Of a stretch of DNA of 7,526 bases, positions 1-5,997 are shown in pieces. Both the position numbers and the translations under genes were made by a program. The notes under the pieces were generated by a model that saw only the letters and a list, made by a program, of their open reading frames with translations, did no database searches and was not told the DNA's origin. How positions within the stretch are numbered: the stretch's first letter is position 1; each line of letters starts with the position of its first letter. The stretch is taken from NCBI GenBank assembly GCA_020723725.1, contig DYIG01000072.1, positions 1 through 7,526 on the forward strand, written 5' to 3'. The DNA comes from Thermaerobacter marianensis. Its GTDB lineage: Bacteria > Bacillota > Sulfobacillia > DYIH01 > DYIG01.

Positions 1-1
1 A

Positions 2-340
2 GCGCTTGATGCGCTCGTCATTGCGCCGTGCACCGGCAACACTTTGGCGAGATTGGCAAACGCTATAACTGATTCCAGCGTAACCATGGCTTCAAAGGCC
101 ATGTTGCGTAATCAGAGACCGGTTGTTTTGTCCATAAGCACGAACGACGGCCTTGGGCTTAACGCAAAGAATTTGGCAACTCTGATGAACACAAAGAATG
201 TTTATTTTGTTCCCTTCGGTCAGGATAACCCGAAGGATAAGCCAAATTCGTTGATCGCCCACCTGGACCTGGTTGTGCCAACCGTTCTTGCGGCAATGGA
301 AGGCTATCAGTACCAGCCGGTTCTGGTTCCCTGGGGGTGA
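2..340 (+). CDS. dpaB: Dipicolinate synthase subunit B, C-terminal part (5' end outside window)
   Basis: This is the last 112 codons of the flavoprotein-like subunit of dipicolinate synthase (SpoVFB in B. subtilis, about 200 residues), so roughly the first 90 residues lie upstream of the window. With DpaA it converts the DapA product to dipicolinic acid in the mother cell during sporulation. The visible part has the family segment VIAPCTGNTLARLANAITDS, typical of the HFCD/flavoprotein fold, then VVLSISTNDGLG, a NAKNLATLMNTKNVYFVPFGQD segment and a C-terminal tail ending PVLVPWG. The frame is open from base 2 and stops at TGA 338-340. asd starts 31 nt downstream, matching the B. subtilis spoVFB-asd order. 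Family assignment rests on motif recognition plus synteny. A generic flavoprotein decarboxylase is the alternative, but the neighbours make that unlikely. Confidence 0.93.
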   Translation, partial: ALDALVIAPCTGNTLARLANAITDSSVTMASKAMLRNQRPVVLSISTNDGLGLNAKNLATLMNTKNVYFVPFGQDNPKDKPNSLIAHLDLVVPTVLAAMEGYQYQPVLVPWG

Positions 341-354
341 CAGGGCTTTTCTAC

Positions 355-365
355 AGGAGGAGGGG
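355..365 (+). promoter_or_regulatory. Ribosome-binding site that fixes the asd start
   Basis: A run AGGAGGAGGGG contains two overlapping AGGAGG motifs (355-360 and 358-363). The second ends 8 nt before a TTG at 372. No ATG or GTG in the asd frame lies at a suitable distance, so TTG 372 is the likely initiation codon. An ATG at 273 in the same frame lies within dpaB and would add 33 residues with no family counterpart. Confidence 0.8.
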
Positions 366-371
366 TTTGGT

Positions 372-1379
372 TTGGCAGTTAGGGTTGCGGTGGTGGGGGC
401 GGCGGGTGCGGTCGGAACGCAGGTAATCCGCCTCCTCGAGGACAGGGGTTTCCCGGTGGCGGAATTGCGTTTAATGGCTACGAAGCGTTCCGCCGGGAGC
501 AAGGTTACGTTTAAGGGTGAGGAAATCGAAATAGAGGAAGCCTCGCTCGAAGGGCTGGCAGGGAGCCAGGTTGTCTTCTTTGCTGTCGGCACGGAGGTCA
601 GCCGTGAGTTGGCGCCGCTGGTTGCGCGGCAGGGAGCTGTTGTTATCGACAAGAGCAATGCGTTCCGAATGGATCCCGAGGTGCCTCTGGCGGTGCCGGA
701 GGTAAACCCGGAGGATATAAAACGGCATAAGGGGATAATCGCCAGCCCCAATTGCTCGACGATTCAGTTGGTCGTGGCCCTGAATCCTATCCGGCAGGCA
801 GCCGGGCTTGAGCGTGTGATCGTATCAACGTACCAGGCCGTATCCGGCACCGGTATCGATGCCATAAGGGAGCTCGATATGCAGGTTCGCCAGTATTCCG
901 GGGGCCAGCAATTGACTCGGGAGGTTTACCCGCACCAGATTGCCTTTAACTGCCTGCCGCATATCGATTCCTTTGACGCCAATGGCTATACACTGGAAGA
1001 GATGAAACTGGTCAGGGAAAGCCGCAGGATATTTGGGGATGAGAATCTGGCCATAACAGCTACCGCGGTAAGGGTGCCCGTATTCACCGGGCATTCCGAA
1101 GCGGTGGTGGTTCAGACCAAGAAGAAATTAACGGCACAGGAGGCGCGCAGGCTGCTGGCAGGAGCGCCGGGGGTGGTGGTTCAGGACGAACCGGAACATA
1201 ACGTTTATCCCCTGCCGCTTAATGCTGCCGGGCGTGACGAGGTTTTTGTGGGCCGCGTTAGGGAGGACCTTGCTCTGGAAAACGGACTGTCCATGTGGGT
1301 TGTGGCGGATAACCTGAGGAAGGGCGCGGCCACAAACGCCGTGCAAATAGCGGAATTCCTCGTTAAGGAAGGTTTGTAG
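372..1379 (+). CDS. asd: Aspartate-semialdehyde dehydrogenase
   Basis: This enzyme reduces L-4-aspartyl phosphate to L-aspartate-4-semialdehyde with NADPH, the second step of the lysine/DAP/threonine/methionine and dipicolinate routes. From TTG 372 the protein is 335 residues, normal for the Gram-positive type. It begins MAVRVAVVGAAGAVG, the Rossmann nucleotide-binding loop at residues 9-15. The catalytic Cys128 lies in SPNCSTIQ, the substrate-phosphate Arg99 in KSNAFR, Gln155 in YQAVSGTG and the catalytic His241 in VPVFTGHSE. No key residue is missing. The start is supported by the double Shine-Dalgarno 8 nt upstream. It follows dpaB by 31 nt and precedes dapG by 32 nt with no terminator seen, so co-transcription is likely. 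Residue roles come from known ASADH structures. Confidence 0.97.
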   Translation: MAVRVAVVGAAGAVGTQVIRLLEDRGFPVAELRLMATKRSAGSKVTFKGEEIEIEEASLEGLAGSQVVFFAVGTEVSRELAPLVARQGAVVIDKSNAFRMDPEVPLAVPEVNPEDIKRHKGIIASPNCSTIQLVVALNPIRQAAGLERVIVSTYQAVSGTGIDAIRELDMQVRQYSGGQQLTREVYPHQIAFNCLPHIDSFDANGYTLEEMKLVRESRRIFGDENLAITATAVRVPVFTGHSEAVVVQTKKKLTAQEARRLLAGAPGVVVQDEPEHNVYPLPLNAAGRDEVFVGRVREDLALENGLSMWVVADNLRKGAATNAVQIAEFLVKEGL

Positions 1380-1411
1380 GGGAGTAAGCAAGGTTATAGG
1401 GAGAGTCCTAA

Positions 1412-2650
1412 ATGAGAATAGTGGTCCAGAAGTTTGGCGGGACCTCGGTTGCAACGAGCGAAGCGCGGGATGCAGTTGTCCAGCGCGTTCTTGAGGCAAG
1501 GGCGGCGGGTTTGACACCGGTTGTTGTGGTGTCCGCCATGGGGCGTGCCGGCCAGCCGTATGCTACAGACACCCTGATAGATCTGGCCCGGTCAGTCTAC
1601 CATGACACCGCTCCCAGGGAGCTGGACCTGCTTATTTCCTGTGGGGAGATAATCTCCGCTGTCCTGGTGGCCAATACATTTAAGAAGTCTGGCGTGGATA
1701 AGACCATAGTCCTCACCGGGGGTCAGGCGGGTATTATAACGGACCGGCAGTTTGGTCAGGCCAGGGTCCTTCGTGTGGAGCCAGAACATCTCAACCGGCA
1801 CCTGGAACGCGGGGACCTGGTGATAGTCGCCGGTTTTCAAGGCATAACCCATGACGGGGACATAACGACACTGGGTCGCGGCGGGAGCGACACCACGGCA
1901 GCAGCCCTGGGGGTTGCCCTGCGTGCTGAAGCGGTGGAGATTTTCACTGATGTTGATGGCGTCATGACAGCGGATCCAAGGATTGTGCCGGAGGCCCGCA
2001 CCCTGCGGGTGGCTTCATATGAGGAGGTCCTGCAAATGGCGAACGAGGGTGCGCGAGTCGTTCATCCACGCGCGGTTGAACTCGCCCAGCGTGCCAGCCT
2101 CCCTTTGAAGGTAAGGCACACCTTCAGCGACAACCCGGGGACGCTCATTACGCACACGTACGAGGCTGATGTGAGCGGTCCTCAGTGGAGGAACGGGAAC
2201 ATCGTAACCGGGGTGGCCCTGAAACCAGGGGTTACCCAGCTGGCGGTATTCCCTAATGACTCTGCGGATCGGCCAGGGTTGGATCTGCAGATTTTCAGGC
2301 CGTTGGCTGATGCGGGGATCAGCGTTGACCTCATCAATGTCTTCCCGGATCGTAAGGCCTTTGTGGTTCTTGATAATGAAGGGCTTCGGGCTAAGAGCAT
2401 CCTGGAGCAGCATGGTTTCCGGGTGGAAATGAAACCCGGTTGCGCAAAGGTATCTATCGTGGGTTCGGGGATCCGCGATGTGCCCGGTGTTATGGTTAAG
2501 GTTGTGGAGGCGCTTGGTGACGCAGGGGTGGAGATACTCCAGACAGCGGACTCTCACGTCACCATCTCATGCCTTGTACGGCGGGAGGAAATGGAGAAAG
2601 CGGTACGGGCACTGCATGCAAAATTCAACCTTGCTGCGGGCAAGGCTTAA
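1412..2650 (+). CDS. dapG: Aspartate kinase with C-terminal ACT domains (DapG type)
   Basis: It phosphorylates L-aspartate with ATP to 4-aspartyl phosphate, the committing step of the aspartate pathway. The 412-residue product has the N-terminal kinase motif KFGGTSV (residues 7-13), the LGRGGSDTTA nucleotide/substrate loop (154-163), FTDVDGVMTADPR (178-190) and two tandem ACT domains at about 266-335 and 345-408. ACT2 carries ILQTADSHVTISCLV. This monofunctional layout matches the Bacillus DapG/LysC family. The ATG start has a GGGAGAG-like site about 6 nt upstream. Position between asd and dapA matches B. subtilis dapG, whose enzyme is inhibited by meso-DAP. DAP sensitivity here is inferred from synteny; lysine-sensitive LysC type cannot be excluded by eye. 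An in-frame internal start at codon 209 could give a separate ACT-containing small subunit. Confidence 0.96.
   Translation: MRIVVQKFGGTSVATSEARDAVVQRVLEARAAGLTPVVVVSAMGRAGQPYATDTLIDLARSVYHDTAPRELDLLISCGEIISAVLVANTFKKSGVDKTIVLTGGQAGIITDRQFGQARVLRVEPEHLNRHLERGDLVIVAGFQGITHDGDITTLGRGGSDTTAAALGVALRAEAVEIFTDVDGVMTADPRIVPEARTLRVASYEEVLQMANEGARVVHPRAVELAQRASLPLKVRHTFSDNPGTLITHTYEADVSGPQWRNGNIVTGVALKPGVTQLAVFPNDSADRPGLDLQIFRPLADAGISVDLINVFPDRKAFVVLDNEGLRAKSILEQHGFRVEMKPGCAKVSIVGSGIRDVPGVMVKVVEALGDAGVEILQTADSHVTISCLVRREEMEKAVRALHAKFNLAAGKA
2022..2038 (+). promoter_or_regulatory. Possible internal ribosome-binding site and start inside dapG
   Basis: A full AGGAGG (2022-2027) is followed after 8 nt by ATG at 2036-2038. 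The ATG is in frame with dapG and is codon Met209. Initiation here would yield a 204-residue product containing both ACT domains. Some aspartate kinases (B. subtilis LysC, Corynebacterium LysC) are known to make a beta subunit by in-frame internal initiation, but from a later point near residue 250. The motif also encodes a Glu-Glu pair common in this family, so the match may come from protein constraint alone. Confidence 0.4.
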
Positions 2651-2675
2651 GCCGGAAACGGGAGGGAGATAGGTT

Positions 2676-3566
2676 GTGAAACCCTATGGCAGGGTGATAC
2701 CGGCAATGGTTACCCCGTTTAATGCCGACGGGTCGGTTGACTACGGGCGGGCGCGTGATTTGGCACGACACCTGATCGATCTGGGATGCGACGGGATACT
2801 GGTTGGCGGTACCACTGCGGAATCACCGGTCCTCGATGCGGAAGAAAAGACCGCTCTTTACAGGACTGTTATTGAGGCGGTTGGCGACAAGGTCTGGGTA
2901 TGGGCTGGAACGGGCACCAACAATACCGCTGACAGCATCGAAATGACCCGTCGCGCTGAAGCTGAGGGTGTCGACGGGGTGATGCTTGTCGCGCCTTACT
3001 ATAACAAGCCCCCACAGGAGGGCCTCTACCAACACTTCAAGGCGATCGCGGAGACCACCCGGCTCCCTGTGATGTTATACAACGTTCCGGGACGTACGGG
3101 GAGCAACATCGCTCCTGAAACTGTGGCAAGGCTTGCTGCCATCGACAATATAGTGGCCATCAAGGAGGCTAGCGGCAGCCTGGATCAGGTTTCTCAGATC
3201 GTTGCGGCCACCCCGGATGAATTCCTGGTCTATAGCGGTGATGACAGCCTCACGCTGCCAATACTTGCGGTAGGCGGGCACGGGGTGGTAAGCGTCGCGG
3301 CCCATGTGGTTGGAGACAAGATGGCTGCGATGGTGGATGCCTTCGAAAAGGGTGATACAGCCCGTGCCCGTGAAATTCACATCAGCCTGTTGCCTATTTT
3401 CAAGGCGCTCTTTGTGACCACAAACCCCATCCCGGTCAAGGCGGCTCTAGGGTTGAGCGGATTCGACGTGGGGGGTTACAGGCTCCCTCTTGTGCCACTG
3501 TCTGAACCTGAATTGGAAACAGTGCGCAGAGCTATGCTCACAGTGGGGCTTATTAATGCTAATTAG
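2676..3566 (+). CDS. dapA: 4-hydroxy-tetrahydrodipicolinate synthase
   Basis: This TIM-barrel aldolase condenses pyruvate with aspartate semialdehyde to 4-hydroxy-tetrahydrodipicolinate. That product is the substrate for DapB (lysine/DAP) and, in sporulating cells, for dipicolinate synthase. The protein has 296 residues, standard length. It shows GGTTAES (44-50) with the paired Thr46-Thr47, APYYNKP with Tyr109, LYNVPGRTG with catalytic Tyr135 and Arg140, and AIKEASG with the Schiff-base Lys163. It reads GTG at 2676, with GGAGGGA at 2661-2667 placed 8 nt upstream. It lies 25 nt after dapG. All catalytic residues of the family are intact. N-acetylneuraminate lyase-type relatives share the fold, but the Thr-Thr pair, the arginine and the neighbours favour DapA. 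The 3' end is locally AT-rich. Confidence 0.97.
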   Translation: MKPYGRVIPAMVTPFNADGSVDYGRARDLARHLIDLGCDGILVGGTTAESPVLDAEEKTALYRTVIEAVGDKVWVWAGTGTNNTADSIEMTRRAEAEGVDGVMLVAPYYNKPPQEGLYQHFKAIAETTRLPVMLYNVPGRTGSNIAPETVARLAAIDNIVAIKEASGSLDQVSQIVAATPDEFLVYSGDDSLTLPILAVGGHGVVSVAAHVVGDKMAAMVDAFEKGDTARAREIHISLLPIFKALFVTTNPIPVKAALGLSGFDVGGYRLPLVPLSEPELETVRRAMLTVGLINAN

Positions 3567-3584
3567 TGCTTATTAGTGAATGAC

Positions 3585-3590
3585 GGAGGT
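3585..3590 (+). promoter_or_regulatory. Ribosome-binding site bearing on the rnj start
   Basis: GGAGGT lies downstream of an in-frame GTG at 3576 and upstream of an in-frame TTG at 3603. GTG 3576 has no Shine-Dalgarno-like sequence before it, only AT-rich bases. TTG 3603 is 12 nt after this motif, somewhat long but the only in-frame start it can serve. The TTG also gives an N-terminus of typical RNase J length. Confidence 0.6.
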
Positions 3591-3602
3591 AATCAGACAT
3601 AC

Positions 3603-5288
3603 TTGGAAAAGGCCGAAAGGAAAAACCTTATTAATATAATTCCCCTGGGTGGAGTGGGGGAGATAGGGAAAAACATGACCGTCATTGATAGTGGCGGTGA
3701 CATCATAGTGATAGATGCCGGGTTGGCTTTCCCGGAAGCGGATATGTTCGGGGTTGACATTGTGATCCCCGACATGTCGTACCTCTTTGAAAACCGGGAG
3801 AGGGTCAGGGCACTGCTCATTACCCACGGTCATGAGGACCATACAGGCGCCATACCTTACCTCCTCAGGGAGATGAGTGTGCCCATCCATGGGACGGCCC
3901 TGGCCCTTGGTCTGATCAGGGAAAAGCTAAAGGAACACAACCTTGAATTGCCCAAAAGGTCTTCGCCGTACAAGCCGGGTGATGTGCTCAACATTGGGTG
4001 TTTTAGGGTGGAGCCCTTTCGGGTTAACCACAGCATTGCAGATTCGGTAGGGCTTTTGATAGACACACCGGCCGGCAGGGTTATTCATTCAGGGGACTTC
4101 AAGTTTGACCACACCCCGGTTGACGGGGAGGTGGCGGATTTTCGGCGCCTGGCCATAGCTGGGGAGGAAGGCGTCCAGGTGCTCCTGGCCGATAGTACCA
4201 ACGCGGACAGGCCGGGGTACACTCCCTCAGAGAAGACCGTCGGCGTGAAGCTTGAGGAGATCATAGCCAGCGCCCCCGGCCGGGTTATGGTTGCCACTTT
4301 TGCTTCCAACGTGCATCGCATCCAGCAGGTCGTTTCCGCGGCTTTAAAGTGGGAACGGCGTTTGGCGGTTCTGGGCCGAAGCATAGAGAACACGGTTAAG
4401 GTAGCCTGCGAGTTGGGTTACCTCGATATACCGGATAATATAATAGTTCCTATTGATGAGGTCAGGCGTTTCCCGCCGGAGAAGCTGGTGATTCTCACCA
4501 CAGGGACCCAGGGTGAGCCCCTGTCAGCCCTTTCACGCATGTCAACGGGGGACCACCGTTGGGTTGAGATCATACCGGGTGATACGGTTGTTATCGCGGC
4601 CACCCCTGTGCCGGGGAACGAGTCCATGGTTTATCGGACCATAGATAACCTTACGCGCATGGGCGCCAGGGTTATCCACGGAAGGGAGTCCGGGGTTCAT
4701 GTTTCCGGACACGGGGCGCAGGAGGAAATCAAGCTCATGCTGAACCTGGTCAAGCCTCGTTACCTGATACCCGTTCACGGGGAATTCCGGCACCTGAAGA
4801 TGCACGCCTACCTGGCTGAGTCCATAGGAATACCACCGGAGAACGTCCTTGTTGGTGAGAACGGCACGGTTTTTGAGGTGACCAGGGAAGGTGCCTGTGT
4901 GGCGGGCAAAACAACGGCAGGCTCCGTTATGGTTGACGGCCTGGGCGTTGGGGATGTTGGCAATGTGGTGTTGCGTGACCGCCGCCAGTTGGCCCAGGAT
5001 GGAATCCTCATCGCTGTAGCGGCTATCGATAAGCAGACCGGGGCAACGCTTTCGGGACCCGACATCGTATCAAGGGGATTTGTTTACATGAGGGAATCCG
5101 AGCAGCTTATTGAAGAGGCCAGGGCCCGGGTGGTTGAGGCACTGGCACGCTGTCAGGCCCGCCAGCAGACGGAATGGCCGGTGGTGAAGAATGCGGTTCG
5201 CGAGGCGCTCGCTCAGTTCCTGTGGGAGAAGACACGCCGCCGGCCCATGGTTATGCCGATTATCCTGGAGGTCAACCCCGGTCAGTAA
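3603..5288 (+). CDS. rnj: Ribonuclease J (beta-CASP metallo-beta-lactamase nuclease)
   Basis: RNase J enzymes are cytoplasmic zinc-dependent nucleases with 5'-to-3' exonuclease and endonuclease activity in mRNA decay and rRNA maturation. From TTG 3603 the protein is 561 residues, close to B. subtilis J1 (555). It opens with KNLINIIPLGGVGEIGKNM. The metal motif THGHEDH supplies His75, His77, Asp79 and His80. His143 sits in RVNHSIADS, Asp165 in HSGDFKFDH, the beta-CASP motif HVSGHGAQEE has His366 and His370, and IPVHGEFRHL has His392. The C-terminal dimerisation domain ends PIILEVNPGQ. All metal ligands appear present, so an active enzyme is expected. B. subtilis rnjB sits in the same place after dapA. 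Whether this is the sole RNase J of the organism cannot be seen. GTG 3576 would add nine residues. Confidence 0.96.
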   Translation: MEKAERKNLINIIPLGGVGEIGKNMTVIDSGGDIIVIDAGLAFPEADMFGVDIVIPDMSYLFENRERVRALLITHGHEDHTGAIPYLLREMSVPIHGTALALGLIREKLKEHNLELPKRSSPYKPGDVLNIGCFRVEPFRVNHSIADSVGLLIDTPAGRVIHSGDFKFDHTPVDGEVADFRRLAIAGEEGVQVLLADSTNADRPGYTPSEKTVGVKLEEIIASAPGRVMVATFASNVHRIQQVVSAALKWERRLAVLGRSIENTVKVACELGYLDIPDNIIVPIDEVRRFPPEKLVILTTGTQGEPLSALSRMSTGDHRWVEIIPGDTVVIAATPVPGNESMVYRTIDNLTRMGARVIHGRESGVHVSGHGAQEEIKLMLNLVKPRYLIPVHGEFRHLKMHAYLAESIGIPPENVLVGENGTVFEVTREGACVAGKTTAGSVMVDGLGVGDVGNVVLRDRRQLAQDGILIAVAAIDKQTGATLSGPDIVSRGFVYMRESEQLIEEARARVVEALARCQARQQTEWPVVKNAVREALAQFLWEKTRRRPMVMPIILEVNPGQ

Positions 5289-5301
5289 TACATACGGACT
5301 T

Positions 5302-5322
5302 GGAGTATAAACGGAGTATAAA
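5302..5322. repeat. Tandem 11-bp repeat after rnj
   Basis: GGAGTATAAA occurs at 5302-5311 and again at 5313-5322, separated by one C, in the short spacer between the rnj stop and the following inverted repeat. No function is evident. It may be a simple duplication. Confidence 0.6.
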
Positions 5323-5359
5323 TAGGAGGCCCCGGTGCCGTCAGGACTAGGGCCTCCTA
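5323..5359 (+). terminator. Inverted repeat after rnj, possible operon terminator
   Basis: TAGGAGGCCC (5323-5332) is perfectly complementary to GGGCCTCCTA (5350-5359), giving a 10-bp stem with a 17-nt loop, 34 nt after the rnj stop. Position and strength suit the end of the dpa-dap-rnj transcript. The downstream bases are AATAATCGG, not a T run, so intrinsic termination is uncertain. On the minus strand the stem is followed by TTTAT, slightly better. It may instead act as a 3'-end stabiliser or a bidirectional element. Confidence 0.45.
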
Positions 5360-5360
5360 A

Positions 5361-5552
5361 TAATCGGCAAGCCCTGTTGAGCACTTGGACCCACTGTGTA
5401 TTAACGGGGACTGCTCCAAAAGCCAATGAATAAGGGGTTTGTTGTTGCGCGTCACACGACTCATGAATGGTGGTTAGGCGGGTGCGGCCTTCGGTGCCGC
5501 ACGCGCCCTAGCGCTATTGCAGGTATAAAATGGCGAAAACCATCCGTCATAG
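5361..5552. other. Non-coding spacer with a strong hairpin
   Basis: No convincing reading frame is visible here. The clearest element is GTGCGGC (5482-5488) pairing with GCCGCAC (5496-5502) around a loop containing TTCG. TAGG (5475-5478) and CCTA (5507-5510) can extend it as an outer stem. There is no T tract after it. A TATAAA at 5524-5529 lacks any matching -35 box. Confidence 0.5.
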
Positions 5553-5939
5553 CGTTCTGGCACCAGTGACGGATTCTATTCCACCCGGAACGGCGGCAAC
5601 ACTTGGCAGAAGATTCTTGCTGAAAACATGTTGGGCGGTCGTGTCCGCTTCGTGGATGCAAAGACTGGCTGGGTCACCACTGATCGACGCATCTTGGTCA
5701 CTCGCGACGGCGGGCGGACATGGCGATTGGTTGCAGAGACAGCTCCCTTGGGGGAGCCAGAGGGTTCAATACCCTTCAGCAGCTATTCCTCGGACCTTTT
5801 CTTCCTTGACGAAAGAGCAGATGATGATCCGCCTTTCGCATCGCGAGATGGAACGCCTCTTCAAGAGGGCGGGACCGGCCTGCATCCACTGCTCGTCGTC
5901 CTCGGCCCCACGGCGGTAGGGGCGAAAGGAAGCAGGTGA
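5553..5939 (+). pseudogene. Remnant of an Asp-box (BNR/Ycf48-like) repeat protein
   Basis: In one frame, open from 5553 after an in-frame TAG at 5550, the translation reads GFYSTRNGGNTWQKI, then RVRFVDAKTGWVTTDRRI and LVTRDGGRTWRLVAE. Two S/T-x-(D/N)GG-x-TW Asp boxes flank a 'FVDAKTGWV' strand. This is the pattern of BNR/sialidase-like and Ycf48-type beta-propeller repeats, often found in secreted or membrane-anchored bacterial proteins. Such proteins carry several repeats; here at most two remain. The first box lies upstream of the only ATG (5628), which has no ribosome-binding site, so no intact start exists. After about 5800 the sequence (DERADDDPPFASRDG onwards) no longer resembles the family. 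The stop TGA 5937-5939 runs into a hairpin. I infer a truncated, probably non-functional gene. Its original role is unknown. Confidence 0.55.
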
Positions 5940-5960
5940 GGGGCGAAATGAATCGCCCCT
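5939..5960 (+). terminator. GC-rich hairpin between convergent units
   Basis: AGGGGCGA (5939-5946) pairs with TCGCCCCT (5953-5960) around a 6-nt loop. On the plus strand it is followed by TTA, giving only a short T stretch. It overlaps the stop of the Asp-box remnant and lies 37 nt beyond the stop of the minus-strand hydrolase gene. A shared or bidirectional terminator is plausible, although the minus-strand side has no T run. Confidence 0.5.
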
Positions 5961-5979
5961 TTACACTCAATGCTTCAAT

Positions 5980-5995
5980 ATTACATGATTACATG
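5980..5995. repeat. Tandem 8-bp repeat
   Basis: ATTACATG is present twice back to back just beyond the 3' end of the minus-strand hydrolase gene. No function is evident. Confidence 0.6.
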
Positions 5996-5997
5996 GT

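Noticed and set aside
92..751. 219-codon minus-strand frame across dpaB and asd
   Set aside because: It lies fully opposite two recognised genes, has low-complexity Ser/Thr/Pro content, and shows no family motif.
3580..3639. Short frame starting at ATG 3580 as a leader peptide before rnj
   Set aside because: It has no Shine-Dalgarno sequence upstream, overlaps the rnj ribosome-binding site, and has no recognisable leader features.
5524..5529. TATAAA as a -10 box for a gene starting at ATG 5530
   Set aside because: There is no -35 box at suitable distance, no ribosome-binding site, and the frame starting at 5530 is not the one carrying the Asp boxes.
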